Assembly (NCBI RefSeq): GCF_008801475.1
Contig: NZ_VZPP01000012.1
Location: 1-64,000, forward strand
Direction of reading: 5' to 3'
DNA from: Pseudomonas moorei
Lineage (GTDB): Bacteria; Pseudomonadota; Gammaproteobacteria; Pseudomonadales; Pseudomonadaceae
Length of the DNA: 64,000 nt
A program made the position numbers and the translations under genes. Below the pieces are notes generated by a model. The model saw only the letters and a program-made list of their open reading frames with translations, made no database searches and was not told the origin of the DNA. Below are positions 1 to 6,324 of the stretch, one piece after another; within the stretch, counting starts at the first letter, position 1, and each line of letters starts with the position of its first letter.

Positions 1-47
1 GGGAACAGGCTGGTCTGGCTGCGGGGCTCTCCCTGGATGTAGGCCAT
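1..47 (-). mobile_element. 5' end of a transposase gene, probably IS1182-type (partial)
   Basis: On the minus strand an ATG at 47-45 opens a reading frame that leaves the window at base 1. Its visible product is MAYIQGEPRSQTSLF. From memory, transposases of the IS1182 group begin with this kind of sequence (MAYI.GE.R.Q..LFP), and I know no cellular protein that does. Only 15 residues are visible, so the DDE catalytic core, the length and the intactness of the gene cannot be judged. A perfect 15-bp inverted repeat lies directly upstream at 53-86 and may belong to the end of the element. The family call is an inference from a short N-terminus. Confidence 0.6.
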
Positions 48-52
48 AACGA

Positions 53-86
53 AAAATGCTCCGTATCTTTCGATACGGAGCATTTT
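53..86. repeat. Perfect 15-bp inverted repeat (hairpin) beside the transposase
   Basis: Arms at 53-67 and 72-86 are exact reverse complements around a 4-base loop, with T-runs on both sides. It could act as a bidirectional terminator. Because suhB has its own terminator at 314-340 and the transposase starts only 6 bases away, it may instead be part of the insertion sequence end, shielding the transposase from outside transcription. Confidence 0.6.
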
Positions 87-177
87 CTTTGAGCGCTGCG
101 CAGATTGCTAGGTTTTCACACAGTCTGTACAGGGTGCTTTTTTGTGCCCGCGATTCTTGGGTTGTCACGCATCCTTT

Positions 178-278
178 GTAGGAGCGAGCTTGCTCGCGAA
201 GAACTCAAAGACGCCGCGTTAATACTGAGCGCCCGCGTAATCGTTGGCGACCCATCGCGAGCAAGCTCGCTCCTACAG
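178..278. repeat. REPIN (paired REP sequences, GAGCGAGC class)
   Basis: Two inverted REP copies, GGAGCGAGCTTGCTCGCGAA at 181-200 and its near complement ending in CTCGCTCCTACAG at about 278, flank a 60-base spacer. This is the typical Pseudomonas doublet (class A here). With the transposase end and the suhB terminator it accounts for the gene-free stretch 48-354; I see nothing else there. Confidence 0.9.
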
Positions 279-313
279 GGGGGGTGGTGTTTTTGAGGGC
301 CAATTCCAGGCAT

Positions 314-340
314 AAAAAAAGCACCCCGAAAGGTGCTTTT
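314..340 (-). terminator. Terminator of suhB
   Basis: On the minus strand AAAAGCACC and GGTGC(TTTTTTT) form a stem with a short loop, ending in a run of seven T. It starts 15 bases after the suhB stop codon. Confidence 0.8.
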
Positions 341-354
341 CTGTCGCTGGACGC

Positions 355-1173
355 TTAGCGCTTCAGCGAGGCCGGCAGGTGCGGCTGGATCGCCGTCAGG
401 ACTGCCTTGAAGCATTTGGTGTTGCCGGCAACGACGTGGCCTTTTTCAAGGAAGTCGTGACCGCCGGTGAAGTCGCTCACCAGGCCGCCTGCTTCCTGAA
501 TCAGCAGGGCGCCTGCGGCCATGTCCCACTCGGACAGGCCCGACTCCCAGAACGCGTCGAAACGGCCGGCAGCCACGTAGGCCAGGTCCAGGCTCGCGGA
601 ACCAGCGCGGCGGATGCCGGCAGTCTGGCCTACCAGGGCGCGGAACATGCCCAGGTAGTTGTCGAGGTTGTCCATCTGGTCGTCACGGAACGGGAAGCCG
701 GTACCCAGCAGGGCGCCGTCCAGGCTGGTGCGGCCGCTGACGCGCAGGCGACGACCGTTCAGTTGGGCGCCGCGACCACGGCTGGCGGTGAATTCTTCCT
801 GGCGAACCGGGTCCAGAACAACGGCGTGTTCCAGGCGACCGCGGTATTTGCAGGCGATGCTGACGGCGAAGTGAGGAATGCCGCGCAGGAAGTTGGTGGT
901 ACCGTCCAGTGGGTCGATGATCCACAGGTACTCTTCACCTTCGATGCCGGTGCCGGCGTGCAGGCCGGTTTCTTCACCCATGATCGAGTGATTCGGGTAA
1001 GCCTTGCGCAGTGCGTCGATGATTTTCTGTTCGGCGGCGCGGTCCACCTCGGATACGTAATCCTTGGCGTCTTTTTCGTCGACCTTGATGGTATCCAGGC
1101 GCTCGATGGAGCGGAAGATCAATTCACTGGCGCTGCGGGCGGCGCGCAGCGCGATATTCAGCATGGGCTGCAT
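355..1173 (-). CDS. suhB: Inositol-1-monophosphatase family protein SuhB
   Basis: A 272-residue Mg-dependent phosphatase of the inositol monophosphatase superfamily. The metal-binding signatures are visible: GEETG near residue 67, DPLDGTTNF near 87-95 and the C-terminal SEWDMAAG motif near 214-221. In gammaproteobacteria SuhB also joins the rRNA antitermination complex with NusA and NusB, so the enzymatic role may be secondary. It is transcribed divergently from trmJ, with about 146 bases between the start codons holding both promoters. The length matches the family (about 270) and the gene looks intact. Its terminator lies at 314-340. In P. aeruginosa suhB also sits beside trmJ and cysE, next to secF/secD, which would lie outside this window. 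Confidence 0.95.
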   Translation of the reverse strand: MQPMLNIALRAARSASELIFRSIERLDTIKVDEKDAKDYVSEVDRAAEQKIIDALRKAYPNHSIMGEETGLHAGTGIEGEEYLWIIDPLDGTTNFLRGIPHFAVSIACKYRGRLEHAVVLDPVRQEEFTASRGRGAQLNGRRLRVSGRTSLDGALLGTGFPFRDDQMDNLDNYLGMFRALVGQTAGIRRAGSASLDLAYVAAGRFDAFWESGLSEWDMAAGALLIQEAGGLVSDFTGGHDFLEKGHVVAGNTKCFKAVLTAIQPHLPASLKR

Positions 1174-1319
1174 GGATGTGTCACCTAAGGTTGTTAAAGA
1201 AAGCCGGGCATTCTATCAGAAACTTTCTACAGGTGAAGGACGACGTTCGCTTTCATGGCTTAACGGTAGGTTCAGCTGTAAGATTCCGCTCCTTAATTCA
1301 GTGTTCGAGAGCGCCTCCC

Positions 1320-2090
1320 TTGCTGCAAAACATTCGTGTCGTGCTGGTCAATACCAGTCATCCGGGCAATATCGGCGGGACTGCGCGTGCCATGAAGAAC
1401 ATGGGGCTGTCGCGGCTGGTGCTGGTTGAGCCACGGCTGTTCCCTCATCACGAGGCCGACGCCCGTGCCTCGGGTGCCGGTGACATCCTTGAAAAAGCGC
1501 AAGTCGTCGCCACTTTGGAAGAGGCTCTGGTCGGCTGCAATCTGGTGCTGGGCACCAGCGCCCGTGATCGTCGTATTCCCTGGCCGCTGCTCGATCCTCG
1601 CGAATGTGGTGCGAAAGTGGTCGAGGAAGCCGCGCAAGGCGCCGAGATCGCGCTGGTGTTCGGTCGTGAAGATTCCGGCCTGACCAACGAAGAGTTGCAG
1701 CGATGTCATTATCACGTGCACATCCCATCAGACCCTGAGTTCAGCTCGCTGAACCTTGGGGCGGCGGTGCAGGTATTGAGTTATGAAGTGCGCATGTCCT
1801 GGCTGGCTGCGCAAGGTCAGCCGACCAAGGTCGAGAAGGAAGAAGTGGCATCGGTCAAAAGCGCTGAGCTGGCGACCATGGATGAGCTGGAACGATTCTA
1901 TGAACACCTGGAGCAAACCCTGGTGGCCATCGAGTTTCTCGATCCGGAAAAGCCACGGCACTTGATGGCGCGCCTGCGCCGCTTGTACGGACGCAGCTCG
2001 GTCAGCCGGGCGGAAATGAATATTTTGCGTGGCATCCTCACGGAGACCCAAAAAGCGGCCCGTGGCGAGCTTCTGAAACGGAAGGAATAA
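1320..2090 (+). CDS. trmJ: tRNA (cytidine/uridine-32-2'-O)-methyltransferase TrmJ
   Basis: A SPOUT-class methyltransferase that uses S-adenosylmethionine to 2'-O-methylate position 32 of tRNA. I chose the TTG at 1320 (product begins LLQNIRVVLVNTSHPGN, 256 aa), because known TrmJ proteins begin a few residues before IRVVLVNTSHPGNIGG and are about 250 residues long. The frame is open back to 1176, but those extra 48 residues look non-coding. The knot region includes ALVFGREDSGLTNEE and IPSDPEFSSLNLGAAVQVLSYE, which bind SAM. The stop codon overlaps the possible upstream ATG of cysE, so the two are co-transcribed. The TTG start is an inference from homologue length. Confidence 0.9.
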   Translation: MLQNIRVVLVNTSHPGNIGGTARAMKNMGLSRLVLVEPRLFPHHEADARASGAGDILEKAQVVATLEEALVGCNLVLGTSARDRRIPWPLLDPRECGAKVVEEAAQGAEIALVFGREDSGLTNEELQRCHYHVHIPSDPEFSSLNLGAAVQVLSYEVRMSWLAAQGQPTKVEKEEVASVKSAELATMDELERFYEHLEQTLVAIEFLDPEKPRHLMARLRRLYGRSSVSRAEMNILRGILTETQKAARGELLKRKE

Positions 2091-2092
2091 TG

Positions 2093-2869
2093 ATGTTCGA
2101 GCGTTTGCGTGAAGATATCCAGAGTGTTTTCCATCGTGATCCGGCAGCGCGTAACGCATTTGAGGTCCTGACCTGCTACCCGGGCATGCACGCTATTTGG
2201 ATCCATCGCCTGTCTTCGGTGTTGTGGCGTGCGGATCTGAAATGGCTGGCGCGGCTGGTGTCGAACTTCGGTCGCTGGTTGACGGGAATCGAGATTCACC
2301 CGGGTGCCAAGGTGGGGCGTCGTTTCTTCATTGACCATGGCATGGGCATCGTGATCGGTGAAACGGCTGAAATCGGCGATGACGTGACCATTTATCAGGG
2401 CGTGACCCTGGGGGGCACCAGCTGGAACAAAGGCAAGCGTCACCCGACGCTGGGTGATGGTGTCGTTGTCGGTGCCGGCGCCAAGGTGCTTGGCCCGTTC
2501 ACTGTGGGGGCGGGCGCCAAGGTCGGCTCCAACGCCGTGGTGACTAAAGCGGTTCCGCCGGGCGCCACGGTGGTGGGTATTCCGGGGCGGATCATCGTCA
2601 AGTCCGACGAAGAGCAAGACGCCAAGCGCAAGGCGATGGCCGAGAAGATCGGTTTCGATGCCTATGGCGTGACTGAAGACATGCCGGATCCGGTGGCCCG
2701 CGCCATCAATCAATTGCTCGACCATCTGCAAGCCGTTGATGGGCGGTTGGAGGGTATGTGCGGGGCGCTGAAGGATCTGGGCAGCAATTACTGTGCGAAA
2801 GATCTGCCTGAGCTGCGTGAAGAAGACTTCGCCTGTGTAAAGGACAAGGATCAGAGTCAGGTCGGCTGA
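2093..2869 (+). CDS. cysE: Serine O-acetyltransferase CysE
   Basis: Makes O-acetylserine from serine and acetyl-CoA, the first step of cysteine synthesis. The 258-residue protein has an N-terminal helical region, then a left-handed beta-helix of hexapeptide repeats (about residues 65-175) with IHPGAKVG, FIDHGMGIVIGE (catalytic His/Asp area) and GVTLGGTSWNKGKRHP. The second of two tandem ATGs (2093) is preferred, as it follows the AAGGAATA Shine-Dalgarno at a better distance and matches the usual MFERLREDI start. It is coupled to trmJ. Its position just before the isc operon fits its role, since cysteine is the sulfur donor for IscS. Confidence 0.95.
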   Translation: MFERLREDIQSVFHRDPAARNAFEVLTCYPGMHAIWIHRLSSVLWRADLKWLARLVSNFGRWLTGIEIHPGAKVGRRFFIDHGMGIVIGETAEIGDDVTIYQGVTLGGTSWNKGKRHPTLGDGVVVGAGAKVLGPFTVGAGAKVGSNAVVTKAVPPGATVVGIPGRIIVKSDEEQDAKRKAMAEKIGFDAYGVTEDMPDPVARAINQLLDHLQAVDGRLEGMCGALKDLGSNYCAKDLPELREEDFACVKDKDQSQVG

Positions 2870-2893
2870 TTCCGGTACAGGTCGCAGATAGGC

Positions 2894-2922
2894 AATGGCA
2901 CAGCGCTGAGCGGTGTGCCATT
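2894..2922. terminator. Hairpin between cysE and iscR, no T-run
   Basis: AATGGCACA (2894-2902) and TGTGCCATT (2914-2922) are perfect complements around a GC-rich inner part. It lies 24 bases after the cysE stop. There is no downstream T-run, so factor-independent termination is uncertain. Confidence 0.4.
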
Positions 2923-2964
2923 AGGCCGCAGACCCTGATATGATGCGCGCGCTCTTTTGCGGGT

Positions 2965-3022
2965 AAACCTGACTAAAGTACTAGGTCTTATAGTTGACTT
3001 AAATACTCGGGAATTGCATACT
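2965..3022 (+). promoter_or_regulatory. iscR promoter with two type 1 IscR operator matches
   Basis: A strong promoter is readable: -35 TTGACT (2994-2999), a 17-base spacer and -10 CATACT (3017-3022). Two 25-base matches to the E. coli type 1 IscR site (ATASYYGACTRWWWYAGTCRRSTAT) lie next to each other at 2965-2989 (core GACTAAAGTACTA) and 2990-3014 (core GACTTAAATACTC). The second covers the -35 and spacer. This is the arrangement expected for repression of the isc operon by [2Fe-2S]-IscR. The promoter elements are seen directly; the regulation is inferred from E. coli. Confidence 0.8.
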
Positions 3023-3053
3023 CGCCCCATTCCGAACTCCGTGGTAATTGTCC

Positions 3054-3545
3054 ATGCGACTGACTACAAAAGGCCGATACGCCGTGACCGCCATGCTTGA
3101 CCTGGCGTTGCACGCGCAGCACGGGCCCGTGTCCCTGGCCGATATCTCCGAGCGCCAAGGCATCTCCCTGTCCTACCTCGAACAGCTTTTTGCCAAATTG
3201 CGCCGCAGCAATCTGGTTTCCAGCGTCCGTGGTCCAGGCGGCGGCTACCAGCTGTCGCGCGACATGCAAGGGATCCAGGTTGCCCAGGTGATCGATGCGG
3301 TGAACGAATCGGTCGATGCCACCAAATGCCAGGGGCAGGGTGATTGCCATTCGGGCGATACCTGTCTGACTCACCACTTGTGGTGCGACCTGAGCCTGCA
3401 GATTCACGAATTTCTGAGCGGTATCAGCTTGGCTGACCTTGTCACTCGCCGTGAAGTGCAAGAAGTAGCCCAGCGCCAGGATCAACGCCGTTGCAACAGC
3501 AAGGCGCCACGCCTGGACAAGATTGAAGCGTCCGCCGTCGAATGA
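3054..3545 (+). CDS. iscR: Fe-S cluster assembly transcriptional regulator IscR
   Basis: A 163-residue Rrf2-family winged-helix regulator. The DNA-binding domain opens with MRLTTKGRYAVTAML, and the cluster ligands Cys92, Cys98 and Cys104 with His107 are at the same positions as in E. coli IscR. It senses [2Fe-2S] supply and represses its own operon when clusters are plentiful; apo-IscR activates other targets. The ATG at 3054 is chosen over the in-frame TTG at 3048 because the family starts with MRL. It is the first gene of iscR-iscS-iscU-iscA-hscB-hscA-fdx-iscX. The C-terminal tail after residue 135 is polar and weakly conserved, as usual in Pseudomonas. Confidence 0.96.
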   Translation: MRLTTKGRYAVTAMLDLALHAQHGPVSLADISERQGISLSYLEQLFAKLRRSNLVSSVRGPGGGYQLSRDMQGIQVAQVIDAVNESVDATKCQGQGDCHSGDTCLTHHLWCDLSLQIHEFLSGISLADLVTRREVQEVAQRQDQRRCNSKAPRLDKIEASAVE

Positions 3546-3595
3546 CAGCCAGAGAGCTAGCGGCACGCCAGCCAGCCTGATTTAGGAGATAGTCC

Positions 3596-4810
3596 ATGAA
3601 ATTGCCGATTTACCTTGATTACTCTGCGACTACCCCGGTTGATCCGCGTGTCGCGCAAAAAATGAGTGAATGCCTGCTGGTCGACGGAAACTTCGGTAAC
3701 CCGGCGTCCCGTTCCCACGTGTTTGGCTGGAAAGCTGAAGAGTCCGTCGAAAACGCTCGTCGTCAGGTGGCCGACCTGGTCAACGCCGACCCGCGCGAAA
3801 TCGTCTGGACCTCCGGTGCCACCGAATCCGACAACCTGGCAATCAAGGGTGCGGCGCATTTCTATGCCACCAAGGGCAAGCACCTGATCACCACCAAGAT
3901 TGAGCACAAGGCTGTCCTCGACACCATGCGCCAACTGGAGCGTGAAGGTTTCGAAGTGACCTACATCGAGCCTCGCACCGACGGTCTGGTTACTCCAGAG
4001 ATGATCGAAGCCGAGCTGCGTGACGACACCATCCTGGTTTCGGTCATGCACGTGAACAACGAAATCGGCACCATCAACGACATCGCCGCCATCGGCGAGC
4101 TGACCCGTTCCAAGGGCATCCTGTTCCACGTCGACGCCGCTCAGTCCACCGGCAAGGTCGAGATCGACCTGCAGAAGCTGAAAGTTGACCTGATGTCGTT
4201 CTCCGCTCACAAAACCTACGGCCCTAAAGGCATCGGCGCACTGTACGTGAGCCGCAAGCCGCGTGTTCGCATCGAAGCGACCATGCACGGCGGCGGTCAC
4301 GAGCGCGGCATGCGTTCCGGTACCCTGGCGACCCACCAGATCGTCGGCATGGGCGAAGCTTTCCGTGTGGCCAAGGAAGACATGGCTGCCGAGAACGTGC
4401 GCATCAAGGCCTTGAGCGACCGTTTCTACAAGCAGGTCGAGCATCTGGAAGAGCTGTACGTCAACGGCAGCCTGACCGCCCGCGTTCCGCACAACCTGAA
4501 CCTGAGCTTCAACTACGTTGAAGGCGAGTCGCTGATCATGGCGCTCAAGGATCTGGCGGTTTCGTCCGGTTCGGCTTGCACCTCGGCATCCCTTGAGCCT
4601 TCGTACGTGCTGCGCGCCCTGGGCCGCAACGACGAACTGGCTCACAGCTCGATCCGTTTCACCTTCGGCCGTTTCACCACTGAAGAAGAAATCGATTACG
4701 CCGCGCAGAAAGTCTGCGAGGCCGTTACCAAGCTGCGCGCTCTGTCGCCGCTGTGGGACATGTACAAAGACGGTGTCGACATTTCGAAAATCGAGTGGGC
4801 GGCACACTAA
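3596..4810 (+). CDS. iscS: Cysteine desulfurase IscS
   Basis: A PLP-dependent enzyme that takes sulfur from cysteine and passes it as persulfide to IscU and other acceptors. It is 404 residues, the same as E. coli IscS. Lys206 in SFSAHKTYGPKG binds PLP, and the mobile-loop active-site cysteine lies in SSGSACTSASLEPS near residue 328. A Shine-Dalgarno AGGAG precedes the ATG. It is the second isc gene, 50 bases after iscR. The 188 bases between its stop and iscU hold an inserted repeat element (see 4832-4959), unusual for a tight operon. Confidence 0.97.
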   Translation: MKLPIYLDYSATTPVDPRVAQKMSECLLVDGNFGNPASRSHVFGWKAEESVENARRQVADLVNADPREIVWTSGATESDNLAIKGAAHFYATKGKHLITTKIEHKAVLDTMRQLEREGFEVTYIEPRTDGLVTPEMIEAELRDDTILVSVMHVNNEIGTINDIAAIGELTRSKGILFHVDAAQSTGKVEIDLQKLKVDLMSFSAHKTYGPKGIGALYVSRKPRVRIEATMHGGGHERGMRSGTLATHQIVGMGEAFRVAKEDMAAENVRIKALSDRFYKQVEHLEELYVNGSLTARVPHNLNLSFNYVEGESLIMALKDLAVSSGSACTSASLEPSYVLRALGRNDELAHSSIRFTFGRFTTEEEIDYAAQKVCEAVTKLRALSPLWDMYKDGVDISKIEWAAH

Positions 4811-4831
4811 TTAAATCGCCGTTAGCAGACG

Positions 4832-4959
4832 CTGTAAAAACGTAGCGAGCGAAGGGAAGACAAGGAAAAAACAGGCGAGGACGCGGAGTTTACTGGTTGT
4901 AAATGAGCAGTCCGAGCCTGTTTTTGACGCAGGATTACCGAGCGCAGTAGTTTTTACAG
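4832..4959. mobile_element. 128-bp MITE-like element with 10-bp terminal inverted repeats, inside the isc operon
   Basis: The element starts with CTGTAAAAAC (4832-4841) and ends with GTTTTTACAG (4950-4959), exact reverse complements. Further inside, AAAAAACAGGC (about 4867-4877) pairs with GCCTGTTTTT (about 4916-4925), and TTTAC (4889) with GTAAA (4900), so the whole unit is an imperfect palindrome able to fold into one long stem. It has no ORF. From memory, similar units are scattered in fluorescent Pseudomonas genomes; I cannot assign it to a named family. It fills the iscS-iscU gap, leaving about 20 bases before and 39 bases after. Confidence 0.75.
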
Positions 4960-4998
4960 GGTCTGAAGAGCGACTCTCTGATGAGTGAGGATTGAATC

Positions 4999-5385
4999 AT
5001 GGCTTACAGCGAAAAGGTCATCGACCACTACGAAAACCCGCGCAACGTCGGCAAGATGGACGCGGAAGATCCTGATGTCGGCACCGGCATGGTCGGCGCT
5101 CCGGCGTGCGGCGACGTGATGCGCCTGCAGATCAAGGTCAACGAAGCCGGCATCATCGAAGATGCCAAGTTCAAGACCTACGGTTGCGGTTCGGCGATCG
5201 CTTCCAGCTCCCTCGCCACCGAGTGGATGAAGGGCAAGACCCTGGACGAGGCGGAGACCATCAAGAACACTCAGCTGGCTGAAGAACTGGCCCTGCCGCC
5301 AGTGAAAATTCACTGCTCCGTGCTCGCTGAAGACGCCATCAAGGCGGCCGTTCGCGACTACAAGCAGAAGAAAGGCTTGATCTGA
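4999..5385 (+). CDS. iscU: Fe-S cluster scaffold IscU
   Basis: The scaffold on which [2Fe-2S] clusters are built before transfer by HscA/HscB. It has 128 residues, as in E. coli. The three ligand cysteines are present: Cys37 (GAPACGDV), Cys63 (TYGCGSA) and Cys106 (KIHCSVLAEDA). The LPPVK motif recognised by the HscA chaperone precedes the last cysteine. It lies downstream of the repeat element at 4832-4959, so its transcript must read through that palindrome unless a promoter lies in the remaining gap; I see no convincing one. Confidence 0.97.
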   Translation: MAYSEKVIDHYENPRNVGKMDAEDPDVGTGMVGAPACGDVMRLQIKVNEAGIIEDAKFKTYGCGSAIASSSLATEWMKGKTLDEAETIKNTQLAEELALPPVKIHCSVLAEDAIKAAVRDYKQKKGLI

Positions 5386-5419
5386 CTTTCAAGATTTGGC
5401 GACGAGTAAGGAGTCACCG

Positions 5420-5743
5420 ATGGCTATCAGCATGACAGAAGCGGCTGCTCGACACGTGCGACGCTCCCTCGATGGGCGCGGCAAAGGTGAGGGGATTCGT
5501 CTGGGTGTTCGCACTACAGGCTGTTCCGGCCTTGCCTACGTGCTGGAGTTTGTCGACGAGGTGGTGGCAGAGGATCAGGTGTTCGAAAGTCACGGCGAGA
5601 AAGTGATCATCGACCCGAAAAGCCTGGCTTACCTGGACGGCACCGAGCTCGATTTCGTCAAGGAAGGGTTGAACGAAGGCTTCAAGTTCAACAATCCCAA
5701 CGTGCGCGGTGAATGTGGCTGCGGCGAAAGCTTCAACATCTGA
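5420..5743 (+). CDS. iscA: Iron-sulfur assembly protein IscA
   Basis: An A-type carrier that helps deliver or mature clusters, notably [4Fe-4S]. The ATG at 5420 follows AAGGAG and gives 107 residues starting MAISMTEAAARHV, the standard length. The three conserved cysteines occur at residues 35 (TTGCSGLAY), 99 and 101 (GECGCGESF). The frame is open 24 bases further upstream, but the Shine-Dalgarno decides for 5420. It lies 34 bases after iscU in the isc operon. Confidence 0.96.
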   Translation: MAISMTEAAARHVRRSLDGRGKGEGIRLGVRTTGCSGLAYVLEFVDEVVAEDQVFESHGEKVIIDPKSLAYLDGTELDFVKEGLNEGFKFNNPNVRGECGCGESFNI

Positions 5744-5751
5744 GGCTGCTC

Positions 5752-6273
5752 GTGGGTACTCCTTGTCATTTCGCATTATTCGAGCTGCAACCGAGTTTCG
5801 ATCTGGATCTCGATCAGCTGGCTTCGCGCTATCGTGAGTTGGCGCGCGGCGTTCATCCGGACCGCTTTGCCGACGCTTCCGAGCGTGAGCAGCGGCTGGC
5901 GCTAGAGCAATCCGCGAGCCTCAACGAGGCCTACCAGACGCTCAAGAGCCCACCCAAGCGCGCGCGATACTTGCTCGCCTTGAATGGTGGCGAGTTGCCG
6001 CTGGAGGTCACGGTGCATGATCCGGAGTTTCTTCTGCAGCAGATGGCGTTGCGTGAAGAGCTCGAAGACCTGCAGGACAGTGCAGACCTGAATGGCGTCG
6101 CCGCCTTCAAGCGCCGCCTGAAGGCTGCCCAGGATGAGCTGAACCAAAGCTTCGCAGCTTGCTGGAACGATGCTGCGCGACGTGAACAGGCGGAACGCCT
6201 GATGCGGCGCATGCAGTTCCTCGACAAGCTCACCTACGAAGTGCGCCAGTTAGAAGAGCGCCTCGACGATTAA
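5752..6273 (+). CDS. hscB: Fe-S assembly co-chaperone HscB
   Basis: A J-domain protein that brings IscU to HscA and stimulates its ATPase. The GTG at 5752, preceded by GAGG, gives 173 residues starting MGTPCHFALFELQPSF, close to the E. coli length of 171. The invariant HPD tripeptide is at residues 35-37 (GVHPDRF). The C-terminal half is the helical IscU-binding domain. The gene begins 8 bases after the iscA stop. Confidence 0.95.
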   Translation: MGTPCHFALFELQPSFDLDLDQLASRYRELARGVHPDRFADASEREQRLALEQSASLNEAYQTLKSPPKRARYLLALNGGELPLEVTVHDPEFLLQQMALREELEDLQDSADLNGVAAFKRRLKAAQDELNQSFAACWNDAARREQAERLMRRMQFLDKLTYEVRQLEERLDD

Positions 6274-6324
6274 CCCAGTGCCGCTCCGGTCGCACGCCTG
6301 ATATACAGATAAGTCCTGATTACG

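Noticed and set aside
178..278. CRISPR array or phage attachment site at the repeated GAGCGAGC sequences
   Set aside because: The repeats are inverted pairs, scattered singly in intergenic DNA, with no regular direct repeats or spacers; they are REP/REPIN elements.
1176..1319. Longer trmJ start at 1176
   Set aside because: The extra 48 residues would begin almost at the suhB start and do not look like TrmJ; the TTG at 1320 fits homologue length.
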